A DNA stretch of 32,063 nt from Clostridiales bacterium (GTDB taxonomy: Bacteria > Bacillota > Clostridia > Lachnospirales > Lachnospiraceae): positions 1 through 32,063 of the forward strand of contig JAJQEU010000039.1 in assembly GCA_021201535.1 (NCBI GenBank). The letters run 5' to 3'. The notes under the pieces were generated by a model, which had not been told where the DNA came from, ran no database searches, and worked only from the letters and a program-made list of their open reading frames with translations. Both the position numbers and the translations under genes were made by a program. Below are positions 15,721 through 23,462 of this stretch, in pieces. The stretch's first letter is position 1. Each line of letters starts with the position of its first letter.

Positions 15721-16830
15721 TCAACACCTCCAGTATTTTTTATTCGGACTGCGATACAGAAAGGCCTCCTCCAGATGTCTCCACCGGATCACCGGACTCT
15801 CTTCCATATCCGCGATCGTTCGGGCGATCTTCAGAATCTTACTGTAGGTGCGTGCACTCAACCGATACTCTTCATATTTCTCCGCCATCCTTTTATGACT
15901 CTCCTCATCCAGCGCACAGTATACCTCCAGATCCGAACCGGATATCTGACTGTTATAGCGGTATGATTCATCACAGTAGCGTTTCTGCTGGATTGCATGC
16001 GTCCTCTCTACTCTCCTGCGAATCTCTGCGGAGGATTCCGACAGTTCCCTGTTCTGCATTTCATTCCAGGAAATTTCCTGTGTCTCCACGCACAGATCAA
16101 TCCGGTCCAGCAGCGCCTGTGAGATTCGGTTGACATAATGATGGATGGCATTGGGCGAACAGCTGCAGCGGCTGCGGTCAGGAAAGTATCCGCATGGGCA
16201 TGAATTCATACTGGCCACAAGAATAAAATCAGCCGGATAAGTGATATTTGCATCCAGCCTGGAAATGTGTATCTGTTTCTCTTCCAGCGGTTCCCGCAGC
16301 ACCTCCAGCGTCCGGGGGGAAAACTCCGGCAGCTCATCCAGAAATAAGATGCCGTGGTGCGCCAGACTGATCTCTCCCGGACGCGGATACTTACCGCCGC
16401 CGGCAATGGACTGTGGTGTGGATGTATGATGCGGCGTTCGAAAGGGTCTCTCGCTGCGTATGATGCGCTTCTCATCCAGGAGATCACAGATACTGTAAAT
16501 CTGCGAGAGCTCCAGCTTCTCCTCCCTTGTAAGGTCAGGCAGAATCGTCGGAATCCGTCTCGCCGTCATGGTTTTACCCGAGCCGGGAGGTCCGATCATC
16601 AGGAGGTTATGCATACCGCTCACAGCGATTTCGCAGGCGCGGCGCAGCATTTTCTGTCCGTAAATCTCGCTGAAATCAACCGGGTAGGATGCCTCCCAGA
16701 TATCCTCTGTCGGGAAAAAAACATTACTCTCCGGAAACCCGTCTTCACTGAGCCGGATAAACTGTGCAATATCAGTTACGGGAATCACTTTGATATCGGA
16801 GATGATCGAGGCTTCCCGCGCATTTTTTTT
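15721..16830 (-). CDS. yifB: YifB/ComM Mg-chelatase-like AAA+ ATPase, C-terminal part (frameshifted gene)
   Basis: This frame carries the AAA+ and C-terminal parts of the ComM/YifB family, a hexameric helicase-like motor that promotes branch migration during transformation. It contains SEIYGQKMLRRACEIAVSG, Walker A GPPGSGKT, ERPFRTPHHTSTPQSIAGG, Walker B GILFLDELPEF, the zinc-like cluster NSCPCGYFPDRSRCSC and the arginine-bearing QALLDRIDL. It joins the upstream N-terminal frame at KNAREASIISDIKVIP, right at an A8 run (16830-16823). Removing one A there restores a single 508-residue protein, the family's normal size. The open frame extends upstream to 16893 but that stretch is not family-like. 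Its stop lies two bases before the dprA start. Confidence 0.9.
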   Translation of the reverse strand, partial: KKNAREASIISDIKVIPVTDIAQFIRLSEDGFPESNVFFPTEDIWEASYPVDFSEIYGQKMLRRACEIAVSGMHNLLMIGPPGSGKTMTARRIPTILPDLTREEKLELSQIYSICDLLDEKRIIRSERPFRTPHHTSTPQSIAGGGKYPRPGEISLAHHGILFLDELPEFSPRTLEVLREPLEEKQIHISRLDANITYPADFILVASMNSCPCGYFPDRSRCSCSPNAIHHYVNRISQALLDRIDLCVETQEISWNEMQNRELSESSAEIRRRVERTHAIQQKRYCDESYRYNSQISGSDLEVYCALDEESHKRMAEKYEEYRLSARTYSKILKIARTIADMEESPVIRWRHLEEAFLYRSPNKKYWRC

Positions 16831-17248
16831 CAGGAACAATGATACCCTCGCAATCCGTCTCCTTTGCAAGAATGGCAGCAGACAGAACACCATTGATCGG
16901 CAGGATCGCCCCGTTTAAACTGACCTCTCCGACTACAATATAGCGGGACAGCAGTCTTTCGTCCAGAATCCCGAGCGCGGCAAGCACAGCTGCCGCGACG
17001 GGCAGATCGCAGCCGGTTCCTGATTTTCGAATATTTGCCGGTGTAAGATTGATTGTGATACGCTTCGGGGGAATCGGAAAGCCGGAGTTTTTCAAAGCTG
17101 TACGTACCCTCTCCCGCGCCTCCCTCACCTCGGAAGACAGAAAACCGACCATCTCAAAGCAGGGCAGACCTTCGCTGACGTCCGCCTCCACCCTGACAGG
17201 CACGGCATGAAGCCCATAATTAATGGCAGTAGAAATAACGCTATACAT
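16772..17248 (-). CDS. yifB: YifB/ComM, N-terminal Lon-like part (frameshifted gene)
   Basis: This is the first part of yifB, from the ATG at 17248. It has the family opening SVISTAINYGLHAVPVRVEA, followed by FEMVGFLSSEVREARERVR, RITINLTPANIRKSGTGCDL and VVGEVSLNGAILPINGVLSA, which form the Lon-protease-like domain. At GIIVPEKK the frame hits eight A residues (16830-16823) and then runs into 16 unrelated residues before a stop at 16772, while the correct continuation lies one base further on. The ribosome-binding site is poor (only GAG). A promoter candidate is at 17300-17328. If the shift is real in the cell, only a 158-residue truncated protein is made without slippage. Confidence 0.9.
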   Translation of the reverse strand: MYSVISTAINYGLHAVPVRVEADVSEGLPCFEMVGFLSSEVREARERVRTALKNSGFPIPPKRITINLTPANIRKSGTGCDLPVAAAVLAALGILDERLLSRYIVVGEVSLNGAILPINGVLSAAILAKETDCEGIIVPEKKCAGSLDHLRYQSDSRN

Positions 17249-17299
17249 AGTGAATGCTCTGATACGGTTCAGAAACGGTGAAATGCATTCGGTGAAACT

Positions 17300-17328
17300 A
17301 TGATAGCATAAATTTTATTCATTTACAA
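17300..17328 (-). promoter_or_regulatory. Promoter candidate for yifB-dprA-topA-codY
   Basis: On the minus strand, TTGTAA (17328-17323) and TATCAT (17305-17300) are 17 bases apart. The -35 box lies inside the last codons of the upstream regulator gene. Transcription would begin near 17293, about 45 bases before the yifB ATG. Confidence 0.6.
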
Positions 17329-18403
17329 CCTCATTCAGATGATCCCGCACCATCATCGCTATTTTAAACAGCATGGCATCTTCAAAAGAACGGATATCCA
17401 GGCCCAGCTTTTTCTCAATCCGTTCCAGACGATATACCAGTGTATTCCTGTGAATATACAGCTGCCGTGCGGTCTCCGATATATTCAGGTTGTTTTCAAA
17501 CAGTTTATTGATCGTCGCCATCGTCTCCTCATCAAAATCAATATCCATATTTTCTCCGAGGACTTCTTCCAGAAACATCTCGCAAAGATTCGCCGGAAGC
17601 TTATAGATCAGCCTGCCGATGCCGAGTTTCTGATAATAGAATACATTTTCCGCACTGTAAAAAACGACGCCGACCTTCAGAGCCGTACACGCATTGCGGT
17701 AGGCCCGGTACATCTTTTCACAGGAGGTGACCGGATCGCCATATCCGACCCATACATTCACCATTGCCTCTGTCTGCAGATTATCAACGATCACTCTCGC
17801 ATACTGTTCATAATTTTCATTCTGAATATCCGTTGTATCCTTGATCAGAACGGTTTTTGTGTCATCCATCTCGATCATAAAATCAGTGCGGCTGTTTACA
17901 AATAGATTTTTCATGGTCTCCGCCAGAACAGAATCCGCCGCACTTTTATATTGAATCACATAGAGCATATATTTCCCCGGTTTCAGACGAAGCTGATGGC
18001 ATTTTTCCGAAATTTTGTCATCCGGAATCTCTCCGTTCAGAATCTGGCGCAGGCCATTTATCCTGCTCTCCGGTTCCTCCATTGACAGAAACAGGTTGCG
18101 GACCTGGCACAGTGCCATCCTGCCGATCACATAAGACCGGTCGATCTCATATCCGGCACTGCACAGTAACACATATTCTGTTTCGCCGTGCAGTTCCACA
18201 CGGAAAAAAATCCATCCCTGCTGTACCTGTGTCTCGGCAAGTGATATCGTAAAAAGCCTTACGTACTCACAAAAGTCATTTCCCTCCGCCGTGCCGGACA
18301 GAAGTTCACCCTCCGCGGAAAACAGAAGATAATCCTTTTTTGAGACCTCCTTCATTTCCTCCAGAATCCGATCCAGCTTTTTAGTCGATATCATATACTC
18401 CAT
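17315..18403 (-). CDS. CdaR/PucR-family transcriptional regulator
   Basis: The start at 18403 is fixed by GGAGG five bases upstream; the longer open frame to 18490 would run through a terminator hairpin. The 362-residue protein ends with the PucR-type helix-turn-helix (NLNISETARQLYIHRNTLVY, then RLERIEKKLGLDIRSFEDAM). A GGDEF-like CdaR middle domain precedes it at about 170-275 (VNVWVGYGDPVTSCEKMYRA). The N-terminal part (about 20-135) looks like a ligand-sensing domain without a motif I can name. Members control carbohydrate or diacid use. Its placement directly behind the sugar-transport ATPase, with only a terminator between, suggests carbon-source control, but the ligand is unknown. Confidence 0.85.
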   Translation of the reverse strand: MEYMISTKKLDRILEEMKEVSKKDYLLFSAEGELLSGTAEGNDFCEYVRLFTISLAETQVQQGWIFFRVELHGETEYVLLCSAGYEIDRSYVIGRMALCQVRNLFLSMEEPESRINGLRQILNGEIPDDKISEKCHQLRLKPGKYMLYVIQYKSAADSVLAETMKNLFVNSRTDFMIEMDDTKTVLIKDTTDIQNENYEQYARVIVDNLQTEAMVNVWVGYGDPVTSCEKMYRAYRNACTALKVGVVFYSAENVFYYQKLGIGRLIYKLPANLCEMFLEEVLGENMDIDFDEETMATINKLFENNLNISETARQLYIHRNTLVYRLERIEKKLGLDIRSFEDAMLFKIAMMVRDHLNEVVNE

Positions 18404-18413
18404 AAAATCCTCC

Positions 18414-18447
18414 AAAAAAGACCGGGTACGGAAACCATACCCAGTCT
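18414..18447 (-). terminator. Terminator of the sugar ATPase gene, overlapping the regulator's ribosome-binding region
   Basis: On the minus strand, AGACTGGGTA (18447-18438) pairs with TACCCGGTCT (18428-18419), with one wobble and a 9-base loop, followed by TTTTTT. The GGAGG of the downstream regulator begins directly after the T-run (18413-18409). It therefore acts both as terminator for the ATPase gene and as a potential attenuator for the regulator. Confidence 0.85.
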
Positions 18448-18501
18448 CTAAAACTCTGATGCACTGCTGACACAGGATATCAGCACTCATGCTGCCTGTA
18501 C

Positions 18502-19614
18502 TTAATGAGAGATAGCAAGCTCCGTCTCTTTATCAAAAAGATGACCCTTGTCAATATCAAACGCAATCTTGACATGGTCGCCGTAGCGAGCCGGTGTGCT
18601 GGCATCTACCTTTGCCGTCATCGTCAGGCCGTTTGTCGTATAATACAACAGCACTTCCGAACCAAGCAGCTCATAGCCGGTAACCTCAGCGGAAATCATA
18701 TAATCCTTATGCTTCTCAACAAACTCGGGATAATCATCCATATCATCCGGACGAATACCGAATACCACCGTCTTGCCGTCATATCCGCCGTCCTTCAAGG
18801 CCTTCGCCTTATTTGCAGGCATCACATACTCAACTCCGTTGGAAGTCAGGGTCACCTTGTCGCCGCTGATCTTCACAACGCCATCCATAAAGTTCATCTG
18901 AGGTGATCCGATAAATCCGGCAACGAATAAGTTATCCGGCTCATCGTATAATTTCTTCGGGGAATCCACCTGCATGATGATACCGTCTTTCAGAACTACA
19001 ATCCTGGTACCCAGCGTCATAGCCTCTGTCTGATCATGCGTTACATAGATGATGGTGGCGCCCAGTCTCTGATGAAGAGCGGCGATCTCAGTACGCATCT
19101 GTACTCTCAGCTTCGCATCCAGATTGGAAAGCGGCTCATCCATCAGGAATACCTTCGGTTCACGCACGATTGCACGCCCCATAGCCACACGCTGTCTCTG
19201 GCCGCCGGAAAGAGCCTTCGGCTTGCGGTCAAGCAGCTTCTCGAGATCCAGAATCTTGGCTGCGTCATGAACCTTCTTGTCAATCTCTTCTTTCGGCATT
19301 CTTCTCAGTTTCAGAGCAAATCCCATATTGTCAGCCACTGTCATATGCGGATATAATGCATAACTCTGGAATACCATGGCGATATCTCTGTCCTTCGGCT
19401 CCACGTCATTCATACGCTTGCCGTCGATGTAGAAATCACCTTCTGAAATCTCCTCGAGTCCGGCAACCATACGAAGTGTGGTCGACTTTCCGCATCCGGA
19501 CGGTCCTACAAAGATGATAAACTCTTTATCTTTGATCTCAAGGTTGAAATCTTTTACTGCCTCAAAACCGTTCGGATATCTCTTAAAGATATGCTGTAAT
19601 GATAATTCTGCCAT
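18502..19614 (-). CDS. Sugar ABC transporter ATPase, MsmX/UgpC/MalK type (orphan)
   Basis: This 370-residue ATPase has all motifs intact: Walker [10 protein letters not shown] (38-46), the Q-loop [14 protein letters not shown], signature LSGGQRQR, Walker [13 protein letters not shown] and the switch His in [13 protein letters not shown]. The regulatory OB-like domain of MalK-type ATPases occupies about 235-370 ([23 protein letters not shown]). It would power import of oligosaccharides or glycerol phosphate by permeases encoded elsewhere. No permease or binding protein is next to it, which is typical of the shared multitask ATPase MsmX in Firmicutes. GGAGGG lies eight bases before the ATG at 19614, and a promoter and terminator frame the gene. 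Confidence 0.95.
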   Translation of the reverse strand: MAELSLQHIFKRYPNGFEAVKDFNLEIKDKEFIIFVGPSGCGKSTTLRMVAGLEEISEGDFYIDGKRMNDVEPKDRDIAMVFQSYALYPHMTVADNMGFALKLRRMPKEEIDKKVHDAAKILDLEKLLDRKPKALSGGQRQRVAMGRAIVREPKVFLMDEPLSNLDAKLRVQMRTEIAALHQRLGATIIYVTHDQTEAMTLGTRIVVLKDGIIMQVDSPKKLYDEPDNLFVAGFIGSPQMNFMDGVVKISGDKVTLTSNGVEYVMPANKAKALKDGGYDGKTVVFGIRPDDMDDYPEFVEKHKDYMISAEVTGYELLGSEVLLYYTTNGLTMTAKVDASTPARYGDHVKIAFDIDKGHLFDKETELAISH

Positions 19615-19661
19615 TATTGTTACCCTCCATTTTTACATTATGTACATTTTTGCACGAACAC

Positions 19662-19690
19662 ATTCTATCAAATATTTTTAAAAATGTCAT
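19662..19690 (-). promoter_or_regulatory. Promoter of the sugar ATPase gene
   Basis: On the minus strand, ATGACA (19690-19685) and TAGAAT (19667-19662) have a 17-base spacer that is AT-rich. Transcription would start near 19655, leaving about 40 bases of leader with GGAGGG. The remainder of the 233-bp gap up to dut (19691-19847) is AT-rich with no visible gene. Confidence 0.7.
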
Positions 19691-19847
19691 TAGATATTTT
19701 AACAAATTTACCATCTTCTCCTTGGTGTTTATGCTAATTGTCCCAAAAATCTGCGCTTTTTTTCTATGTTTTGACGGCATATATTTATAAAAATTGTCAT
19801 TTTGACGAAATAACGCTGTTATTCCGCAGAGATGATGATATAAAAAA

Positions 19848-20282
19848 TCACTGTCTCCCCGTGCTTCCGAAACCTCCTCTGCTGTCGTTGCTCAGGGAAG
19901 AAACCTCATCAAAAACGATCTCGGGCTGATTTTCCATGATGCGGAACTGACAGATGCGGTCATTCTCCCGGATCACCGTATCGCGGGTCGCATAGACCGG
20001 CATGCGCCACATATCCTCATCCCCGCAGTAGGAACCGTCGATAATGCCGCAGCTGTTTGTCTGCAGAATGCCATAGTTTTTAAATGTTGAGCTGCGCGGA
20101 ACAATATGCGCTTCATACCCCTTCGGGAGCTCCATGGCAACCCCCAGAGGAATCAGACGGAACTCTCCGGCTTTTAATTCTACCGTCTCGCTGGCGCGAA
20201 GATCAATCCAGTCGGATTTCCCGTCTATGTACTCCAGTTTGTCAATCAGATTCGAAAAATATTTTATTTTGATTCTCTGCAT
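19848..20282 (-). CDS. dut: dUTP diphosphatase (dUTPase)
   Basis: This trimeric-type dUTPase cleaves dUTP to dUMP and pyrophosphate, keeping uracil out of DNA and feeding thymidylate synthesis. All five motifs are present in 144 residues: motif [35 protein letters not shown] (catalytic Asp), [10 protein letters not shown] and [11 protein letters not shown]. Motif I is DWIDLR rather than the common DAGYDL, a variant seen in Firmicute enzymes. AGGAT lies upstream of the start. It is the last gene of the DUF512-der-plsY-gpsA run, 12 bases after gpsA. Confidence 0.93.
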   Translation of the reverse strand: MQRIKIKYFSNLIDKLEYIDGKSDWIDLRASETVELKAGEFRLIPLGVAMELPKGYEAHIVPRSSTFKNYGILQTNSCGIIDGSYCGDEDMWRMPVYATRDTVIRENDRICQFRIMENQPEIVFDEVSSLSNDSRGGFGSTGRQ

Positions 20283-20294
20283 GGTCTTCTATCC

Positions 20295-21305
20295 TCACTG
20301 CCAGTCCAGCTCATCGCTTTCCGTCCTGCGCTCCCGGAGCATCAGCTCATGTACGGCTTCCTTCGCACTTTGCCCGTGAAACAGCACCTGATTTACCTGT
20401 TCCACAATCGGCATGCTGATCTGATACTTCTCGGAAAGCGCAATGGCGGCTTTCGCGGAATACACGCCCTCCACAACCATCTGAACCGCATCCATCGCCT
20501 CCTGCATGGTATAACCCTGTCCGATCAGCATACCCGCCTTCCGGTTTCGCGAATGACAGCTGGCACAGGTCACTATGAGGTCGCCGATGCCGGACAGACC
20601 GTTTAATGTCTCCGCTTTTGCCCCCATCGCCGCGGCAAGTCTCCCCATCTCAGCGATACCTCGGGTGATCAGGGCCGCCTTGGTGTTATCGCCGAAACCG
20701 AGGCCGTCCGCCATGCCGGCCGCCAGCGCGATCACATTTTTCAGAGAACCACCCAGTTCGATTCCGAGAATGTCCGGACTCGTATAGACACGGAACACCT
20801 CATTCATAAAGCAGGACTGTACACGTTCTGCGATTTCTTTTGACTTCGCTCCGACCACCACGGTTGTGGGAAGACCTCTTCCGACCTCCTCTGCGTGGCT
20901 CGGTCCGGAGAGAACCGCCGTCTCAGCCTGCGGAATCTCCTGTCCCAGGATATCTGTCTGGATCATCAGGGTATCCTCTTCTATGCCCTTCGCCACCGTC
21001 ACGATCAGCTGACCCTCAGCAATATACGGCGCCAGATGATGTGCGGTATTCCGTGTATAGGGAGACGGCACCGCCATCACCAGCATATCCATTCCGGATG
21101 CCGCCCGCTCCAGATCCGTGGTAAAGCAGATGGAAGCCGGTATCTTCACACCCGGAAGCTTATCTCTGTGTTCACGATCCCGGTCGAGCATCTCCACCTC
21201 ATCCTCCAAAACAGACCAGACCGTCACCTCGTGTCCGTTATGTGCCAGAAGAACAGCCAGCGCCGTACCCCAGCTTCCCGCCCCTATGATAGCTGTTTTT
21301 GCCAT
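20295..21305 (-). CDS. gpsA: Glycerol-3-phosphate dehydrogenase [NAD(P)+]
   Basis: GpsA reduces dihydroxyacetone phosphate to sn-glycerol 3-phosphate for phospholipid synthesis. The start at 21305 follows GGAGG by six bases, just after the plsY stop. The 336-residue product has the dinucleotide-binding loop IGAGSWGTALAVLLAHNGHE, then VTVAKGIEED, VLSGPSHAEEV and the catalytic Lys region SLKNVIALAAGMADGLGFGD with NTKAALITRG. The C-terminal helical part ends with VVEGVYSAKAA. It sits directly behind plsY, whose enzyme uses the glycerol 3-phosphate it makes. Confidence 0.97.
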   Translation of the reverse strand: MAKTAIIGAGSWGTALAVLLAHNGHEVTVWSVLEDEVEMLDRDREHRDKLPGVKIPASICFTTDLERAASGMDMLVMAVPSPYTRNTAHHLAPYIAEGQLIVTVAKGIEEDTLMIQTDILGQEIPQAETAVLSGPSHAEEVGRGLPTTVVVGAKSKEIAERVQSCFMNEVFRVYTSPDILGIELGGSLKNVIALAAGMADGLGFGDNTKAALITRGIAEMGRLAAAMGAKAETLNGLSGIGDLIVTCASCHSRNRKAGMLIGQGYTMQEAMDAVQMVVEGVYSAKAAIALSEKYQISMPIVEQVNQVLFHGQSAKEAVHELMLRERRTESDELDWQ

Positions 21306-21306
21306 A

Positions 21307-21972
21307 TCAGTCCTCCGTCTCCTTCTTTTTGTTCTTTGAAGGTGCAAACTTGTTCTCCGTGCCGGTCACAAGCCGTTTCAGGTTCCCTCTGTGCTGAATA
21401 AACGCCAGCGCCGTCAAAACAGCGGCAATCACATACAATTCCGACAGAAACTGTGTGCCCACTTTCAGAAATCCAAGCTGTCCGAACACGATCGTCTGGA
21501 TAAAAAATCCGCTGATAATTCCCAGAGAACCCAACGACATAAATCCGGTCGGTACGACGGTCAGGAAAAACAGCGCCGCACAGATGGGGGCCATTCTCCA
21601 GTCAAACGCAATGACATTTCCGATGCTGCAGGCGATACCCTTTCCTCCTTTGAACTTTGCGTAAAAGGGATAATTGTGTCCCAGTACAGCCCCCAGTCCG
21701 GAATAAAGCATCAGCAGCTTCACCATATCCGGATAAATATTCCGGTAAACTGCCCAGATAATAACCATGGCGGCCACCGCCTTAAAGAAATCCCCGGCAA
21801 ATACAATCACACCTGCTCTCCATCCCAGTACACGAATAGAATTCGTCATACCGGTGTTCCCGCTGCCCTCTTTTTTCAGATCTGTCTTATGCGCTTTCCC
21901 CATCAGAATACCGGTCGGGAATAATCCGAAAATATATCCCAGCACAAGACCGATCACTCGACCCAAAATCAT
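21307..21972 (-). CDS. plsY: Acyl-phosphate:glycerol-3-phosphate acyltransferase PlsY
   Basis: PlsY moves an acyl group from acyl phosphate to the sn-1 position of glycerol 3-phosphate, making lysophosphatidic acid at the inner membrane. The 221-residue protein has five or more hydrophobic helices and the three conserved cytoplasmic motifs: EGSGNTGMTNSIRVLG, VLGHNYPFYAKFKGGKGIA and FIQHRGNLKRLVTGTE. A basic tail (NKKKETED) follows. The gene lies between der and gpsA with only 18 and 1 bases between, so it is in one operon with its substrate-producing enzyme. Confidence 0.96.
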   Translation of the reverse strand: MILGRVIGLVLGYIFGLFPTGILMGKAHKTDLKKEGSGNTGMTNSIRVLGWRAGVIVFAGDFFKAVAAMVIIWAVYRNIYPDMVKLLMLYSGLGAVLGHNYPFYAKFKGGKGIACSIGNVIAFDWRMAPICAALFFLTVVPTGFMSLGSLGIISGFFIQTIVFGQLGFLKVGTQFLSELYVIAAVLTALAFIQHRGNLKRLVTGTENKFAPSKNKKKETED

Positions 21973-21990
21973 TTCATCATATCCTTTCTG

Positions 21991-23316
21991 TCAGGAATCC
22001 CCCTTGCGCTCCCGGATGATAAACTTCAGCGACGTCCCCCGGAACCCGAAGGTCTCGCGGATGCGGTTTTCCAGATAACGGGTATAGGAAAAATGCATCA
22101 GCTTTTTATCATTCACGAAGATCACAAAGGTCGGCGGTTTCACCGCCACCTGCGTTACGTAGAAAATCTTCAGGCGCTTTCCCTTATCCGAGGGAGGCTC
22201 ATGCATAGCCACCGCCTCCGAGACAATCTCGTTCAGCACGCCGGTAGCGACCCGCATGGAATTGTTCTCAACCACCATATCGATCCGGTCAAACAGCTGC
22301 ATCAGACGCTGTCCCGTTTTCGCCGATATAAACACGATCTCCGCATAGGACATAAAACTCAGTATCTCGCGAATCCGGTCGGTATGCTTGTATATGGTCT
22401 TATCATCCTTCTCGATGGCGTCCCATTTATTGACCGCGATAATCACACCCTTGCCTCTCTCGTGGGCGATCCCCGCGATCTTCGCGTCCTGCTCCGTCAC
22501 ACCCTCTGCGGCATCGATCACAAGGATGACCGCGTCCGCACGCTCCACAGCTGTCACGGCGCGAATAATGCTGTAGCGCTCGATCTCTTCTTTAATCTTG
22601 CTCTTACGGCGCAAACCCGCCGTATCGATAAAAATATATTCTTTTCCGTTATGCGTAATCTCAGTATCGATCGCATCCCGGGTCGTCCCGGCAATATCGG
22701 AAACGATCACGCGGTTCTCGCCAACCAGCTTATTAACGATCGAAGACTTGCCGACATTCGGTTTGCCGATAACAGCTACCTTCGGTCTGGCATCCTCCTC
22801 CTCATTCGCGGCAGCATCCGGAAACAGCGCCACCATCCGCTCCAGCATATCGCCCAGTCCCAGCTTCCCCGACGCGGAGATCGGAATCGGATCTCCGATA
22901 CCGAGATTGTAAAACTCGTAGACGTCCGCTTCGAATTTCTGAAAATGATCCACCTTGTTCACAAGCAGAAGCACCGGTTTTTTGGAACGCCGCAACAGAT
23001 CCGCTACCTTTGCGTCTGCATCGACCATCCCCTGCCGCACATCGGTCAGGAAAAGGATGACATCCGCCGTATCCATGGCGATCTGTGCCTGCTCCCGCAT
23101 CTGTGATAAAATAATATCCTTCGAATCCGGCTCGATTCCGCCTGTATCAATCAATGTAAATGTATGGTTCAGCCATTCCGCGTCAGCATAAATCCGGTCT
23201 CTGGTCACACCCGGCGTATCCTGCACAATGGAAATACGCTCGCCCGCCAGCGCGTTAAACAGCGTAGACTTCCCGACATTCGGGCGGCCGACAATGGCTA
23301 CAATCGGTTTGCTCAT
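21991..23316 (-). CDS. der: Ribosome-assembly GTPase Der (EngA)
   Basis: Der is the double-GTPase needed for 50S subunit assembly. The 441-residue protein has the first G domain ([20 protein letters not shown]) and a second one ([27 protein letters not shown]), followed by a KH-like C-terminal domain with [20 protein letters not shown] and a basic tail. The length is normal. It is preceded by a short GAAGGTGAG site and lies downstream of the DUF512 gene across a 146-bp gap with an inverted repeat. Confidence 0.97.
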   Translation of the reverse strand: MSKPIVAIVGRPNVGKSTLFNALAGERISIVQDTPGVTRDRIYADAEWLNHTFTLIDTGGIEPDSKDIILSQMREQAQIAMDTADVILFLTDVRQGMVDADAKVADLLRRSKKPVLLLVNKVDHFQKFEADVYEFYNLGIGDPIPISASGKLGLGDMLERMVALFPDAAANEEEDARPKVAVIGKPNVGKSSIVNKLVGENRVIVSDIAGTTRDAIDTEITHNGKEYIFIDTAGLRRKSKIKEEIERYSIIRAVTAVERADAVILVIDAAEGVTEQDAKIAGIAHERGKGVIIAVNKWDAIEKDDKTIYKHTDRIREILSFMSYAEIVFISAKTGQRLMQLFDRIDMVVENNSMRVATGVLNEIVSEAVAMHEPPSDKGKRLKIFYVTQVAVKPPTFVIFVNDKKLMHFSYTRYLENRIRETFGFRGTSLKFIIRERKGDS

Positions 23317-23399
23317 CTCTCACCTTCCAGTTCTGTTACTTCTCCGGCTCTGATCATATTCCGGATCATCTGATCCATGATATGACACAGGTTTTCCTG

Positions 23400-23433
23400 T
23401 TTCGTAACTGTTCACACCTTCACAGTTACGAAA
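23400..23433. repeat. 11-bp perfect inverted repeat between DUF512 gene and der
   Basis: TTTCGTAACTG (23400-23410) and CAGTTACGAAA (23423-23433) are separated by 12 bases, in the 146-bp spacer. The T-rich side lies before, not after, the stem on the minus strand, so it is a poor terminator. A related but shorter GTAACAGTTTAC (minus strand) lies before the DUF512 start near 24990. It may be an operator or a dispersed palindromic element. Confidence 0.5.
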
Positions 23434-23462
23434 AAAAGTCCATTTAAAATCATCCTGAATAG

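Noticed and set aside
14841-16133. 430-codon open frame on the plus strand
   Set aside because: It lies opposite dprA and yifB, whose motifs are unmistakable; no ribosome-binding site or family resemblance.
19583-19780. 65-codon minus-strand frame before the sugar ATPase gene
   Set aside because: It covers the ATPase promoter and ribosome-binding site in AT-rich DNA; Lys/Ile-rich product without features.
22093-23106. 337-codon open frame on the plus strand
   Set aside because: Antisense shadow of der; composition is His/Arg-rich and there is no motif.
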